A stretch of DNA of 64,000 nucleotides from Lytechinus pictus (lineage: Eukaryota; Echinodermata; Echinoidea; Temnopleuroida; Toxopneustidae), in NCBI RefSeq assembly GCF_037042905.1, contig NC_087249.1, forward strand, positions 51,862,901 through 51,926,900. The letters are read 5' to 3'. The translations under genes and the position numbers were made by a program. Shown here one piece after another: positions 36,367 through 47,340 of this stretch. Positions within the stretch are counted from its first letter, which is position 1. Each line of letters opens with the position of its first letter. The notes under the pieces are model-generated. The model did not search any database. It was given only the letters and a program-made list of their open reading frames with translations, and had not been told where the DNA came from.

Positions 36367-38451
36367 TTAAAGGTCCTATGACACAAAAACCATCTTATTT
36401 TGGATATATACACAACAAAAAAAGTAAGTCCCCCCTTGAACAAACATCAATAATTTCCGAACTAATACGAGTTTTTGATATATTTTTACATGAGCGTGTA
36501 GGTAATTTTATAAGCTACCCTCTGAGTAAATGTTATGGACGTATTTTACGTCATGCTTTAGTGAGCACCGTCAGAAGGCAAAATGTCACTTTTCAAAAGT
36601 CACAAGCCAAAAATCATGACTTTGATTCCATTTTATTGGAACTGATTCCACATTCTCATCATAAAAATTAGTCAGAGGGCTTGTAAAAGGTACTTTCTAA
36701 AAGCCGATACAATTTTTTGGATAAATTTCACGGTTGAATAAACAAGTCCAAATTTGCTATAATTGGATTTTTTACACATTTTCATCAATAAAAATGATAG
36801 AATATGATGACAGTTATTTTTGGGAAGAGTATCTTGAACAATATTCATCGTTTCACGGTTCAATGAACATTTATTGATTTTCAAATATCATAGGCAAGTA
36901 TTGTTTCATTTTGGTAACTGAAACTGATCTTTTATCAACTTTTTCGTTATGTTCATGACCAATTAATATGCTTCAATGATTCAAAGGCGTTTAATTAAAC
37001 ATTCACGCTTGAATGAACATGTGGAATGTGTTTAGCTCTTTTTTACGTTATTGGAAAAAATTTTTATACTGCATACTCTTTATACTGCATAAATGTATTC
37101 TTTTCCTAACAATTTCTCATGATCAGTTTAATCTATGGACGAATCAGTGGTGGATCCAGAATTTAAAAATGGGGGAGGGGCCTATAATCGGGGGAGCCAC
37201 CAACATTCTCAAATTTTAATATGCCCTAACAAGTTATAGAGGACTACCAAAAACCCCTATGATGGTACGTCACAATACAGGGGCCGCGGAATGGTTTTCA
37301 AAGTATGGGGGAGGGGCCGAGCCAAAAGTGGGGGGGGGGGGCTGACCCATGCAAAAATCACAATCGTATGGTTATTTTTACATTTTTGTACATGCTTTTG
37401 GAAAAAAAAAGTGGGCCCCCACCCCGCTTCCGCAGCCCCTGCGATATTGTGCTCACTCAACCATGAACATACGATATCAAAATTGTGTGTGGAGTGGCTA
37501 AATGATGGATAGTAAATCAGCATAACACCATAAAATTCACCTAAAAACAACTTTTGCCCAACTTTGTATTTGCACAATCTGAAAAACGACTCTTGTGACT
37601 TTCAAAAATGGTCATTTTTAATTCAATCTTTAATTACTCATGCATGACCCAGCCGATTAATCTTATTTTTCCCTAGGAGTTGCGTAATGAGTGTAGAAAA
37701 CCACCTACGAAATATCATATCTCAAATTAACTCCGTTCAAAAGTTACAGCAATTTGATTTAGGGGGGACTTACTTTTTTTGTTGTGTATATATCTATTCA
37801 TGGGTAGTTTTACTTGAAAAATACGAATTTGCCATCGGTTTCTGTGTACGACGAACCGGTGTTGAGTTATTCCATGGAAATGAACTTCAACAGGAACGCC
37901 CACTAAAATTTTCGAAAAAGTCGGCCGATCGACCTGTCAATCATCGTGACGTCATCGAAAGAAAGCTTTCTCAGCTGTGCAGCCGGACCCCTAGATATTG
38001 CACATGTTTTTCGTGTAGTTGCTGTTTCGACCGAGCTCATCCTTAACGGATTTTTAAAAGATTTTTATGAGGTTTTGATCATGGCTGCAGCATCGTCATC
38101 AGCTGCGTCTGATTCTTCAGACTTTGAAGATTCAGGTTCTGAATATTATTCCAGCAATTCAATTTATTTACTTTGAATCCACACGTGCAACCACAATAGG
38201 CACTTCACGCTCCAAACGTCAGCAACACTCAGCAGATTCTTCCCCTGACGTCATAATTGTCACGTGATATGCGAAACCAAATCGGGCTGAATTTTTATGG
38301 GCGTGGCGAATTTGGCTCAATTTTCAATATAAAACTGCCTTTGAACCTGATGTGGGATGTTTTTCGGGTAAAATTTTGATGGAATTGTTATTAGTAACCA
38401 CTAAGCTAACGAATAAATCAGCATCTTTGCTGAATTTCACAGGACCTTTAA
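36367..38451. mobile_element. TTAA-flanked element, 2.1 kb, with nested insertions
   Basis: TTAA at 36367-36370 and 38448-38451; ends AGGTCCTATGA and TCACAGGACCT are inverted repeats. Inside, ATACACAACAAAAAAAGTAAG (near 36409) is answered by its complement near 37766-37786. A hAT-like fragment begins CAGTGGTGGATCCAG at 37145, and another small element occupies 37278-37441. A 31-codon frame starting ATG 38081 (MAAASSSAASDSSDFEDSGS) is acidic and Ser-rich, reminiscent of transposase N-termini, but stops at once; no catalytic region remains. Confidence 0.7.
37278..37441. mobile_element. small CAGGGGC-ended element nested in the TTAA element, 164 bp
   Basis: Starts CAGGGGCCGCGGAATGG and ends CGCTTCCGCAGCCCCTG, good inverted repeats of the hAT-like type, with G-rich and C-rich interior arms. 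No 8-bp target duplication is visible. Confidence 0.5.
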
Positions 38452-39054
38452 AGGGGAATCCAGCCTTGGTCATAATATGTTGTGGTTGAAAGGAGAAAAA
38501 TGAATAAAATAGAATTGTGAAAGTTTGAAAGAAATCGGACAAGCAATAAGAAAGTTATGGCTGTTTTAAAACTTAGATCCCTAAAGACTATATAGATTTC
38601 AAATTGGCAACTGGGTGAGTAAATTATGACAAGGGGCAAGGACAACTTTCCCATACATAGGCCATGTACTTTATTATCAGTGATTTGTGGGTTTCTCCTA
38701 AGTACCCATTCCCCTGGGGCTGTAATCATAATATAGCCTAGGTAGTATATTGTTTTACGTCCTCATGAAAGAGATATATAATTTGAAGTAAAACTTTAGA
38801 AAAAATGTAATTTTAGCCATTTTATGTATTGGAGTACATGGAAGAGTAGTCCTTGCCTTACATCACTAAGACATCACATTTGTGGCCGATTTGAAGTCTC
38901 CATGGGTATAGTGATGACCAATATTCACAACTTTTAAAAAATCATAACTTTCTTATTGTTTGTCCAATATTTTTCAAACTCTCACCTATCAACTTGGCTG
39001 ATTTTCTTTTTTCCTTTAAAAGCAAGTTATTATTTGGGTTGGATTCCCCTTTAA
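38448..39054. mobile_element. TTAA-flanked inverted-repeat MITE, 607 bp, sharing its left TTAA with the neighbour
   Basis: Left TTAA 38448-38451 is also the right TTAA of the 36367 element; right TTAA 39051-39054. Arms AGGGGAATCCAGCC and GGTTGGATTCCCCT; inner ATAAGAAAGTTATG and its complement CATAACTTTCTTAT. No coding capacity. Confidence 0.85.
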
Positions 39055-39126
39055 AGAAGATTTTACATATTGCTGAAAATCATATTTAGATGTAAATATG
39101 ATTTTAAGAATATGAAAAAGCTACAA

Positions 39127-39696
39127 TTAAAGGACAAGTCCACCCCAACAAAAAGTTGATTCGAATAAAAACATAAAAATCCACCAAGCATAACACTGAA
39201 AATTTCATCAAAATCGGATGTAAAATAAGAAAGTTATGACATTTAAAAGTTTCACTTATTTTTCACAAAACAGTTAATCCTGATGACATCACTCACTCAC
39301 TATTTCTTTTGTATTTTATTTCATGAAATATTCAAATTTTCTCCATTGTCGTGTGAACAATTATTAATTCCTCTCTGAACATGTGCAATTAGCATTGTTA
39401 AATACTATATGGTTCAATCAAGTTGGTCCTTATTGTCAAACTCAAATCAGTTTAAAAAAAGAAAGAAATATTGCAAGTATAATTCAAACAATAAAAAACA
39501 AAATAGTGAGTGATGGACATCATCGACTGTCTCATTTGCATGTCACTGAGTTGTGCATATCACTGTTTTGTGAAAAATAAGCGAAACTTTAAAATGGCAT
39601 AACTTTCTTATTTTTTACATCTTCAGCATGATTGCTTGATTTTTCTCGATTTTTATATACAAATCAACATTTTTCTGGGGTGGACTTGACCTTTAA
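39127..39696. mobile_element. TTAA-flanked inverted-repeat MITE, 570 bp
   Basis: TTAA 39127-39130 and 39693-39696. Arms AGGACAAGTCCACCCCA and GGGGTGGACTTGACCT; inner block AATAAGAAAGTTATGACATT and its counterpart near 39594-39612. Best-kept copy of the AAGTCCACCCC subfamily. Confidence 0.88.
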
Positions 39697-40019
39697 CATC
39701 TTTGTTTACAATTTTCAAATCATATCATAGCCAGAAACAATTTATCTCTCTCCCCCTCAAATCTACTTCTCATTTTTTCTCCCATCCCTCCCTTGTAATA
39801 ACTGAATAGTTTTCCTCTCATTTGACATTTTCATTATTTATATGTCAAGTAATCTTTCTATAGTACCGGTATATACTTGAATGATTACTTGTATCACTAC
39901 TAAAATACATGTAGTACTCGTACTACTAGCATAGTGTATTGTAGCTGTAACTGAAGTTCCTTCCTTTTCTAAATTTACACATAGCATAGCATAGCCTACA
40001 TTTAAAAAATCTTTGGAAC

Positions 40020-40079
40020 AACTGCAGAATACCCAGACACTGCGTTACCTTATCGTTGGAGAGCCAACGCACAACGATG
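40020..40079 (+). repeat. left terminal inverted repeat of the composite element
   Basis: Sixty bases; contains CGTTGG and CCAACG in opposite orientation and ends ACAACGATG, the motif also found throughout the minisatellite. Confidence 0.7.
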
Positions 40080-40184
40080 TACTTAAGCTATCAAATCAGA
40101 AAATGAGCTATAATAAATAATTGAATGATTTACAACTTACAAGTATTTTTTTAATAGATTCTAAGTGTTCAGACTGCACTGTAA

Positions 40185-41813
40185 CGCTAACGATGCGAGC
40201 GCGCGCGATTAGTATGTAGACCAACAGTGTCCGCGATGCCAACGATGTGTATATTTTCGTAGTACGTGTAGGCCAACACAGTCCGCGATGCTAGCGGTGC
40301 GTTGGTGTCCGTAGTACAGGCCAACACTGCCCGCGATGCCAACGATCTATATATATATCTGTGTGCATCTGTAGTATGTAGGCCGACATTGCCCGCGATG
40401 CCAACGATGTGTATATTTTCGTAGTACGTGTAGGCCAACACAGTCCGCGATGGTAGCGGTGTGTTGGTGTCTGTAGTCGGTACAGGCCAACACTGCCCTC
40501 GATGCCAACGATCTATATCTGTGTTCTGTAGTATGTAGACCAACAGTGTCCGCGATGCCAACGATGTGTATATTTCCGTAGTATGTGTAGACCAACATTG
40601 CCCGCGATGCCAACGATGTGTTGGTGTCTGTAGTACAGGCCAACATTGCCCTCGATGCCAACGATGCGATCATATCTGTAGTTGCCTATGTAAACCAACA
40701 TTGCCCGCCATGGCAACGATGTGTTGGTGTCTGTAGTACATGCCAACAGTGCCCGCGATGCCAACGATGCGATCATATCTGTAGTTTCCTATGTAGACCA
40801 ACATTGCCCGCGATGCCAACGATGTGTTGGTGTCTGTACTGTAGAGTACAGGCTAACATTGCCCTCGATGCCAACGATGTGAATGTATCTTTAGTAGGTA
40901 TAGGCCAACAGCGCCCGCGATGCCAACGATGTGTTGGTGCCTGTAGTAGATGCCAACAGTGCCAACGATGCCAACAATGTAAATGTATCTTTAGTACGTA
41001 TAGGCCAACAGCGCCGGCCAGGATGCCAACGATGTGTTGGTGTCTGTAGTATAGGCCAACCTTGCCCGCGATGCCAACGATGTGAATGTATCTTTTGTAT
41101 GTATAGGCCAACAGCGCCCGCGATGCCAACGATGTGTTGGTGCCTGTAGTAGATGCCAACAGTGCCAACGATGCCAACAATGTAAATGTATCTTTAGTAC
41201 GTATAGGCCAACAGCGCCGGCCAGGATGCCAACGATGTGTTGGTGTCTGTAGTACAGGCCAACCTTGCCATCGATGCCAACGATGTGAATGTATCTTTAG
41301 TAAGTATAGGCCAACTTTGCCGGCGATGCCAACGATGTGAACGTATGTTTAGTATGTATATACCAACAGCGCCCGCGATGCCAACGATGTGTTGGTGCCT
41401 GTAGTAGATGCCAACAGTGCCAACGATGTGAATGTATCTTACATAGGCCAACATTGCCGGCGATGCCAACGATGTGAATATGCCTGTAGTAGAGGCCAAC
41501 ATTGCCGGCGATGCCAACGATGTGAATATGTTGTAGTAGAGGCCAACATTGCCGGCGATGCCAACGATGTGAATGTATCTTTAGTAAGTATAGGCCAACT
41601 TTGCCGGCGATGCCAACGATGTGAATGTATGTTTAGTATGTATATACCAACAGCGCCCGCGATGCCAACGATGTGTTGGTGCCTGTAGTAGATGCCAACA
41701 GTGCCAACGATGTGAATGTATCTTACATAGGCCAACATTGCCGGCGATGCCAACGATGTGAATATGCCTGTTGTAGAGGCCAACATTGCCGGCGATGCCA
41801 ACGATGTGAATAT
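40185..41813. repeat. minisatellite, about 49-bp unit, about 33 copies, with higher-order repeats
   Basis: Each unit contains GCGATGCCAACGATGTG or a close variant followed by a variable arm (TTGGTGTCTGTAGTA type or AATGTATCTTTAGTA type) and GGCCAACA. Higher-order duplications are visible: a 203-bp block (about 40928 repeated at 41131) and a 284-bp block (about 41291 repeated at 41575). Open Cys/Arg/Gln-rich frames on both strands arise from the repetition and are not genes. Confidence 0.95.
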
Positions 41814-41835
41814 AACCCTAACCCTAACCCTAACC

Positions 41836-41901
<66 letters not shown>

Positions 41902-41929
41902 CCCTAACCCTAAACCCTAAACCCTAACC

Positions 41930-41983
<54 letters not shown>

Positions 41984-42003
41984 CCCTAACCCTAACCCTA
42001 ACC

Positions 42004-42044
<41 letters not shown>

Positions 42045-42074
42045 CCCTAACCCTAACCCTAACCCTAACCCTAA
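41814..42074. repeat. interstitial telomere-repeat array (CCCTAA)n, 261 bp
   Basis: Uninterrupted CCCTAA hexamers with about seven CCCTAAA heptamers mixed in. The C-rich strand is on +. It joins the last minisatellite unit (GTGAATAT) without spacer and ends at AATTGAATTC on the right. CCCTAA/TTAGGG is the usual telomere unit of deuterostomes. Confidence 0.98.
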
Positions 42075-42261
42075 TTGAATTCAATTCCCATTGAATTCCT
42101 TCAATGGGAATTAAAACTTTATTTCATATTTTAATGAAGAAAAAATGAAAATATTTCATGTATAAAAAATACAAAAGAAATAGAGAGTGAATGACATCGA
42201 TCACCTCACTAACCAGGATATGCATATATTAAACTGTTTTGTGAAACCATACTTTGAAACG

Positions 42262-42350
42262 CTTGCCAACGATGTTTTGAATGTTGCATTGCACGGTCAC
42301 ATCGTTGGTCGTTGGCTAGCGGCGCACCCAACGATGTTTAGCAATAGCTA
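42262..42350. repeat. subterminal repeat block, copy 1
   Basis: Contains GCACGGTCACATCGTTGG, TCGTTGGCTAGCGGCGCACC and CAACGATGTTT, then a TAG triplet run. A diverged copy lies at 43905-44040, in the same orientation. Confidence 0.75.
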
Positions 42351-43904
42351 GTAGTAGTAGGTAATTTAAAAGAGTGTATTAATCTTGTACTATTGCACCT
42401 TCACATCGTGGGTCGTTGGTTAGCCAACGATGTTTTAAAGTTGAATTAAGAAGGGGGTGAGTTTCCATAAATATAGGTTCTACATACAATATATAGTATA
42501 TATAAGTTGTTCAAACACATAGCATGTCACAATAATCCTCTGCCTTCTCGATATTTTGCTTTGAAAGTCTATGAAATTAGCCACCTGTCAGAGCCCGAGA
42601 GACGAGTGTACAGAAAAGTCACTCGGAGTGTGACGTCACTGGGGGGAATTTAGTATAAGAGGTGCCTGAATGTCATACAGAAATGCTATGCAGAGAGAGA
42701 AAGATATTTTACAATTTTTTTTCAAAGCAACTCAAATCAAACAAATAGGACTGATATGTACAAATCTTTACTTTCCCTGTATAAAAAACAGTATGAATAA
42801 CCACCATGAACTCTTCAATCATGATGTAAGATAGCAAACAGTGAGTTATTGAATGATATTTTCACTATTTCTCATTTATTTTATCACGATGTTCAATCAA
42901 GTGAGTAGCTGGAAAGTAATTCCGGCGGCTAGCTCAGCGCGCGCTGAACGCATAATACTAGTACACACAACACCCAGGCACTGAGTGTACTGTTATGGTC
43001 TGGTATGTCGACTTAGTTCATGGCCGTGCAGCGATCCCCTGGCGTTTTTTCTTCTTTTCTTTTGTCTTTGACTCCACTTTTATATCCTCTGGATCATTTC
43101 CACTCATAGCTCATTCCACAGAACAATCTTGAACCAAACGTATAGTATTCTTTCTCGGCCTTCTGAGTTGTTTTCTATATTTAATTACGCTAGGGGTCAC
43201 CGTCACACATACAAACGCAATTCGGAAGTGAGTTGAAGACAGAAAGATATATAGTAATTAGTATACATCTCTATGGTTGAAGACAACAAGAACGGTACGG
43301 TAGCTCGACAGCTAGCTGCGCCGGAGCGGGCGGCCGGTCGGCACAAAGCAATTCCGCAACCAACTGTGTTTTTTTGCAAGAGCCGCGTCACACGCGGATA
43401 AATATGTCATGATAACACGTCTGCTACGTTATCGACTGGTGAGAAGATCTCGATCAAATTTCATATTATTCACCTTGAAATTATTCCTTTAGGGTCTATG
43501 GTATCATTCTGAGGGAATTCACATATTTGGAATAATAGTACGGCCACAAATATTTTAATCATTTCCTCTTTGCAAGTTCTATGGCTCGCAGATACAACTT
43601 CAACTGCAGTTATTCCATATGAAGGAGTACGTGCATAGTACACAAAACGGCACTGCCTTGTTTACGACACCGGGACCGAATACCCCCCGGTGACGTCACA
43701 CTCAAAGAACACCCGTCTCGGTAGGCATTGCAGGAGCGAACTCAGGGAAAATGGGTAGGGATAAATCGTTCAAATTCACTATTTTGAAAAAAGAAAATGG
43801 GGGGTCGAATCACCTATTAGTGTTTGGGGGGTTGTAAGGTTGCTATTAATGTAAATATCTCAATATTTGGAATCGTCTTCTTAATTCAACTTTAAATGTT
43901 ACAT

Positions 43905-44040
43905 GGCACCGTCACATCGTTGGTCGTTGGCTAGCGATGTTTTGAATATTATATTGCACCGTCCGTACCGTCACAACGTGGGTCGTTGGCTAGCAGCGCA
44001 CCCAATGATGTTTAATTATAGCTCTAGTAGTAGTCAAAGG
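43905..44040. repeat. subterminal repeat block, copy 2, partly duplicated
   Basis: Carries ACCGTCACATCGTTGGTCGT and, about 70 bases on, ACCGTCACAACGTGGGTCGT, with CTAGCAGCGCACCCAATGATG. Same block as at 42262-42350. Confidence 0.75.
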
Positions 44041-44209
44041 GCAAAGGTCATTACGTATGGCCTGGATGCATTGCTCGTACGTACCGTCATACGTACGTAC
44101 GTACGTAGTATAGTAGTAGTAGTAGTACCAGTAATGCATGTACGTATATAATAGTATGGATATATCTAGGCTATATACCATTGAATTAGTATATAGCTAT
44201 AGGTCTTGA

Positions 44210-44269
44210 CATCGTTGTGTTGGCTGACCAACGATTGGGTAGTGAGCAGTGTCGGGGTATTCTGCAGTT
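44210..44269 (-). repeat. right terminal inverted repeat of the composite element
   Basis: Complement of 40020-40079 with a few substitutions and short indels. Confidence 0.7.
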
Positions 44270-44471
44270 AAGCCAAATCTTTGTCTCTGATTTCCCTTTT
44301 TTCTTCAGAAGTTCAGTATCCGGCTTCTTATCCTGTTTCTCCTAACCTAAGTTTTTGTCCTTTTTCCTCCTCCTCCTCCTAGCTCCTTTCCTTATCAAAT
44401 CCCACGTCTTTCACTCATTACTTAGTCAAAATTGTTTTTAATGATACATGGTCGCCGGTCCGGGCGAAGCC

Positions 44472-46031
44472 CAGCGGCGTAACAGGGGTCGGTGGCCAGG
44501 GGGGGCAAGAGCCAAAAATTTCCCGGTCATATCATGGAACAGGCAATGGCGTCATAAGGCAAAAATTTTGAGGGGGCGATATGGCGTATCGGGCAAATAT
44601 ATATATAGCGAGCGAGCGAAGCGAGCGAGCAAATTTTTTTGACATTGTTATTGCAAAAATCCAATTTTGTGATAGATTTTGACATAATGTTAAAAAGATG
44701 ATATCATATTTCACCCTCCTCTCCTTTTTTCTCTCTTTTTTGTACGCCACGGTGAACAGGATTTTTGTTATGATTGTGAGCATCAGGGCGAAGCTCTATA
44801 TGCTCGAGGGGGCCGAGTATGGCGCTTCTGGCAAGAAGTAGCTTAATATAGGTCCCGAGCGAGCGAAGCGAGCGAGATAAAAAAAATCACCTTTTCATGA
44901 GAATCTAACATGACGATAGATTTAAACGTGATATGCAGAAAAATATAAAACACTTTCCTTTCTTTCCTCATTTTTTTGTTTGGTTGTAGAACTTTTGGGG
45001 GCCATGGTCCAAACTCATCCATATAACAGTGCTTTATGGGTGGGGTCCAGGGCAGAGCCCCGGAACCTCTTGATATCAAAGCCATTTTAAACCTTACAGA
45101 TGGCCACTTATTTTAATCAAATTGCGTGTATATTTATATAGCTTTAACACAACACATAAATTCAATACAGTTGTGTATCGTAATCATCCAAATATTGTGA
45201 GGAGGCACACCATAGCAAATGTGGGAAAATTTGTAAAAAGTCGCCAGCGAGCGAAGCGAGCCAAAACAAAAATGGCCTGTTAAAATGAAATTCTAATTAT
45301 GTGATAGATTTTTACATCATTATAGCAAATATCATGTCATATATTTTGTGTCATTCATCTCATTTCGCTGCCTCCTTTATTTTCTTTTATTTCCCCTTGG
45401 CTGTGGAACCACCCCGCGGTACGCCAGTGCTTCAACGTAAAGCTTAATGCAGGAAGGGTCCATATAGGGGCCCGTTATAGAACCCATTAAAGGTTACAGA
45501 TGAAGAGCCGCGGTCTTGACTCTTGGACAGAGCCTTTGGAGATTTAGCAAGTTTATGATAGACTTTAATACGACATTATGCTATATACCATCCATTTTTC
45601 TTCCCGCTCGTTATCTCAATCCTCGGCAGCCCGGTAGTGTACCTTATCTTGTCCCTATTCTTTATTTTCCAATTTATATTTTGGCTAATTCCATTCTGCC
45701 TTTATTTCCCGCTTTTGTTTGCCTTTTTTTCATCTTTAATTTATTTCCCTGTCTTATTAATCATGCTAATGTATTTGTATATCGGGGCGAATTGTTCTTT
45801 CTCACTTGTTCTTTTTTCCTTCCTTTTCCGTTATCTTTCCGTTTTCCCTTTTTCAAGTTTTTTCTTAGTTTTCTTTTCCCTTTTCCTTTCCCTTTCCCAT
45901 TTTTTCTTTCCTTTCCCTTTCCCTTCCCTCCCCCCTTTTTTTTCTTTTTCCCGTTTTTTATTTATTTTCCCGGTGAGCTCCGCCAGGGGGGGCAGCTTGC
46001 CCCCCCTGCCCCCCCGCCTGTTACGCCACTG
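44472..46031 (+). mobile_element. non-autonomous hAT-like element, copy B, 1560 bp
   Basis: Begins CAGCGGCGTAACAGG, ends CCTGTTACGCCACTG, and is flanked by an exact 8-bp duplication GCGAAGCC (44464-44471 and 46032-46039). The body follows copy A (23603-25163) almost base by base over its length, with short indels. The exact duplication suggests a more recent insertion than copy A. No transposase frame. Removing it would rejoin GC-rich host sequence (ggtccgggcgaagcc to aaattcttgtaccgacgcc). Confidence 0.92.
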
Positions 46032-46869
46032 GCGAAGCCAAATTCTTGTACCGACGCCGATCCCCGATCACGTATCAAGTGTCTCTTCCAAATTTAGCGC
46101 TTACCCTGGCCTGCCGAGCTCCTGTGCTCTGCCTAGCGCTGTCGAGTGGAATACTAGTACCAGTCTTATACGCCGGGATAACCGGGCGGGCCGATCCGGG
46201 GGAGGCCTCGCCCCAAATGCGCTACACTCGGGAAATCATAAATCAGCCCGTCAACGAGCGCCAGTGTATGCCGATATTTAACCTAAAAATACACTTCACA
46301 CAAAGAATTGATACCAATAATTTCATATTCACCTGCACCAGTGAGTATTTTTCTTGAAACGACGCCGAACATTTTTGAAAATGGATGCTCCTTTTGGTGA
46401 AAAATAGCAATTTTCTTTAGTAATAAATTTGTTTCTCTTTCGTTTCGGTAGTATCCGCTGCACTTGCGTGTATGGAATGCTAAATGTGCATGACTTGTGT
46501 GTTTTATGGCATTAATTTGTTCCAACAAAATAAATAACAATTGAATTTTGAATGCAAAAACTAACTCTATTTTAAGCTCTGTTCTGATATCGAGTTTGTT
46601 CTGACAAGAGAACAAATAAAAATCTTGATATTTAAGATGATTGCCTCATTTTCATTTCCATACACTCTATTTTTAAATACTGCTTTTCTTTAAAATGCCA
46701 ATCCGTTACTCTCTACCAGAGTCTATCAAAAAATGTTCATCTCTTTACTCATTTAAGGCAAATAGTAAATTCATGTTATTATCAGAATATTTAAACTGTA
46801 AGTTTTCTGTGTCAGTATTTCAATCAATCATTAAATCACTATTCCTGTGATTTAATCATCACCAAAATA

Positions 46870-46965
46870 CTCTCCGTGACCATCACCATCATCATCATCT
46901 CCATCATGGCCTTCATTTCACCATTATCACCATTCTCATTCTTATCATCTTCATCATCATAAAAT
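46870..46965. repeat. imperfect CAT trinucleotide repeat
   Basis: CAT/CAC triplets mixed with TTC; short and degenerate. Confidence 0.75.
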
Positions 46966-47340
46966 TGTGAGCAGAATAACATTTCCATTCTGCATTATAA
47001 AATTAATGTATTTATTAATTTAATGAGTTTTATTCCGGGGCTGACATTTTTTCAAGCAATCTGCTTATAAAGACAATCCTTCTCCTGCAAAATGTAAATG
47101 TTATAATTTTCTGTTTGTAGTAGATCATATTTGTTTAGAATGCCTTTTTATTTAGTATTTTTTTCTTTATGATTCATACCAAATCAATTACCGATATAAT
47201 GTTTGTTATGCAATGAAAATTGTATTGTGTACGAATGTTATGAACGCAGAAGAAAGCAATAAATCAAATAAAAAATCAAAACAAGAAAAGGAGAAAGGTG
47301 AAAGACTGAAAACTGAGAGAAATATGAAAATTAAGGATGC

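Larger units (their letters stand above)
40020..44269. mobile_element. 4.25 kb terminal-inverted-repeat composite element enclosing a minisatellite and a telomere-repeat array
   Basis: The left end 40020-40079 begins AACTGCAGAATACCC and the right end 44210-44269 is its complement (GGGTATTCTGCAGTT). After this 15-base block the two 60-base ends keep further identical blocks: GACACTGC, ATCGTTGG, GCCAAC and ACAACGATG. Five more bases outside (TTTGG) may extend the ends. Interior order: minisatellite 40185-41813, telomere repeats 41814-42074, then unique DNA with repeated ATCGTTGGTCGTTGGCTAGC blocks at 42300-42350 and 43915-44010, and TGACGTCAC-containing inverted segments near 42600-42650 and 43670-43725. 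No transposase frame and no sure target duplication. It may be a non-autonomous DNA transposon or an old fold-back. Confidence 0.6.

Noticed and set aside
40185-41813. Resemblance to a CRISPR array (short repeats with variable spacers)
   Set aside because: The variable parts are themselves repeated and related, higher-order duplications are present, the context is animal nuclear DNA, and there are no cas genes.
40187-41864. Several overlapping Cys/Arg/Gln-rich frames of 60-143 residues on both strands
   Set aside because: They arise from the minisatellite, whose unit has few stop codons; frames exist on both strands with equal quality.
43203-43391. Minus-strand 62-residue frame with a leader resembling a mitochondrial presequence
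   Set aside because: Considered as first exon of the small membrane-protein gene, but it lies inside the composite element, has no convincing donor, and its distance and phase cannot be confirmed.
45516-46281. Hydrophobic Phe/Leu/Pro-rich frames of about 200 residues that look like membrane proteins
   Set aside because: They lie in the T/C-rich tract of the hAT-like element (also in copy A) and reflect base composition; the two copies do not keep the frame under constraint.
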